Origin: Lachnospiraceae bacterium
GTDB lineage: Bacteria; Bacillota_A; Clostridia; Lachnospirales; Lachnospiraceae
Direction: 5' to 3'
Assembly: GCA_017416505.1 (NCBI GenBank)
Contig: JAFQCI010000161.1
Location: 1 to 6,420 of the forward strand
Length of the DNA stretch: 6,420 bases
Shown one piece after another: positions 5,547 through 6,420 of the stretch (its first letter is position 1; each line of letters begins with the position of its first letter). Both the position numbers and the translations under genes were made by a program. Under the pieces are notes generated by a model. It had not been told where the DNA came from. It did no database searches and saw only the letters and a program-made list of their open reading frames with translations.

Positions 5547-6239
5547 CCTGCGTTTCAGCAATTGCAGCATCTTTGCTTTGAATGCTTCTCGGTTTCCTCT
5601 GCTTACCGGAATTTCAAAGCCTCCTTTTAGCACTATCACATTCCCGTCAAAACTGGCGACTTCATTCAAATTTACAATATAACTTCGATGCACTAACATA
5701 AATGTGTTCTTTGGCAATTCCTCTATTTGCTCTTTCAGCTTTTTGCGAACTAAATGTGAACCCTGCTTTGTTACAATCTGCAAATACACATTTTCACTTT
5801 TTATGTATTGAATATCTGCACAGGAAAGATACCGATTCATCCCGTCTTCCACTATCATCAGCTTTTGCTCCTGCTGCAATGTCGTTTCAAATGCGTGTAA
5901 GGCTTCCTGCAGCTTCTGCACCGCCACCGGCTTTGCCAGAAAACGAAATGCCTGCACTTCATATCCTTCCATTGCTAATTCTGTATGACTGGTCAAAAAA
6001 ATAATCGGCAGATCTGCCTTTATACTATGCACGCGTTTCGCTGTTTCCAATCCATCCATTCCCTGCATTTCAATATCTAAGAACACAAGGTCATATTGTT
6101 TCTTTTCTATCTCTTGTAATAATTCTTCGCCTGATGAACAGGAAATAATCAATACATCCAAACTGTGGTAATAGTCCTCTAACATAGTTTTTAATTGTTC
6201 CCTAAATATTGATTCGTCATCACATATTCCAATTTTCAC
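5544..6239 (-). CDS. LytTR-family response regulator (AgrA/PlnC type)
   Basis: A 231-residue two-component regulator. The start is the GTG at 6237-6239, with GGAG (6248-6251) eight bases upstream; a GTG at 6248 in the same frame would itself overlap that site. Residues 1-120 form a receiver domain with acidic Asp7 and Asp8, phosphoacceptor Asp55 (FLDIEM), Thr83 (LTS) and Lys103 (AKP). Residues about 128-231 form a LytTR DNA-binding domain, recognised by DIQYIKSENVY, FMLVHRSYIVNL and IPVSRGNREAFK. Such regulators bind paired direct repeats upstream of target promoters, usually after activation by a GHKL kinase. The kinase gene follows 58 bases downstream. The likely target within the window is the CPBP protease promoter. 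Confidence 0.95.
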   Translation of the reverse strand: MKIGICDDESIFREQLKTMLEDYYHSLDVLIISCSSGEELLQEIEKKQYDLVFLDIEMQGMDGLETAKRVHSIKADLPIIFLTSHTELAMEGYEVQAFRFLAKPVAVQKLQEALHAFETTLQQEQKLMIVEDGMNRYLSCADIQYIKSENVYLQIVTKQGSHLVRKKLKEQIEELPKNTFMLVHRSYIVNLNEVASFDGNVIVLKGGFEIPVSRGNREAFKAKMLQLLKRR

Positions 6240-6303
6240 TTGTACCACTCCAATTCATCTCTCAATTAAACCACCCTGCTTTCTTTGTACATATTTTGGC
6301 ATA

Positions 6304-6346
6304 ATTATATACATTTTGCAATCATTTTATATGTAAATTGAACGTA
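6304..6346 (-). promoter_or_regulatory. Candidate promoter region of the response regulator
   Basis: The minus strand reads TATAAT at 6304-6309, about 65 bases upstream of the GTG start. No good -35 lies 16-18 bases further up. TACGTTCAA (6338-6346) matches eight of nine positions of the general LytTR half-site as I know it, but a second half-site 21-22 bases along is poor. Most of this region is in the terminal repeat and therefore also occurs at 4-46. Confidence 0.35.
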
Positions 6347-6365
6347 AAAAAGCCACGAATTTCAC

Positions 6366-6420
6366 TCAGCTCTCCGACATCTTATTACAAAATTGCAATT
6401 CTACTATTTCCTTTATATTA
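6366..6420 (-). CDS. Second, partial copy of the small hypothetical ORF
   Basis: This is the C-terminal 17 codons plus stop of the same frame that ends at 66, cut by the window end. It exists only because of the 120-bp terminal repeat and should not be counted as a separate gene if the sequence is circular. Confidence 0.4.
   Translation of the reverse strand, partial: NIKEIVELQFCNKMSES

Larger units (their letters stand above)
6301..6420. repeat. Right copy of 120-bp terminal direct repeat
   Basis: Identical to bases 1-120 at an offset of exactly 6300. This copy shows what lies upstream of the response regulator: its promoter region and then the end of the small ORF. If the molecule is circular, this is simply the same DNA read twice. 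Confidence 0.95.

Noticed and set aside
4675..6004. Plus-strand frames of 71-100 codons opposite the kinase and regulator genes
   Set aside because: They are shadows of genes with clear catalytic motifs on the other strand, with compositionally odd translations and no start signals.
1..6420. A plasmid or phage replication module, CRISPR array, tRNA or rRNA
   Set aside because: No Rep, primase, integrase, relaxase or transposase motif, no regularly spaced repeats, and no tRNA-like or rRNA-like sequence was recognised on either strand.

Overview
The window is AT-rich and uses standard-code, low-GC Firmicutes-style genes with strong GGAGG-type ribosome binding sites. The protein flavour (an AgrC-like GHKL kinase, a LytTR regulator, a YhcG/DUF1016 nuclease and a Uma2 protein beginning MPALQ) suggests a gut Clostridia, most likely Lachnospiraceae. 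This is inferred from protein style only. All intact genes lie on the minus strand; the only plus-strand gene is a broken Uma2 remnant.

Layout in minus-strand transcription order, from the right end: a LytTR response regulator (6239-5544), a seven-segment membrane GHKL histidine kinase (5485-4175) and a CPBP/Abi intramembrane protease (4073-3096). The kinase and regulator look like an Agr/Pln-type peptide-sensing pair, but no AgrB, AgrD or bacteriocin gene is visible. Between kinase and protease are a candidate extended -10 promoter and, just upstream of it, two 15-bp direct repeats with a 21-bp period. That is the geometry expected of a LytTR-regulator operator, so the protease may be the direct output of the two-component system.

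The 3' side of the protease abuts a plus-strand Uma2 gene (2793-3137). It keeps its ribosome binding site and N-terminal half but loses family similarity abruptly near 3044. A 359-bp gene-free stretch follows, with a strong inverted repeat (2589-2621) and a promoter for the next genes. Then come a YhcG/DUF1016 PD-(D/E)XK nuclease (2433-1420), a DUF5677-like protein (1313-459), a strong terminator (402-448) and a small unidentified ORF (239-66).

The first 120 bases and the last 120 bases of the window are identical, at an offset of exactly 6300. The window therefore reads as a 6300-bp circle with wrap-around, a tandemly repeated unit, or an assembly/extraction overlap. No replication, mobilisation, integrase or transposase gene is present, so a self-replicating plasmid is not supported by the gene content. 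The most noteworthy signals are this terminal redundancy, the putative LytTR operator in front of the protease, and the nuclease/DUF5677 pair next to a broken Uma2 gene.
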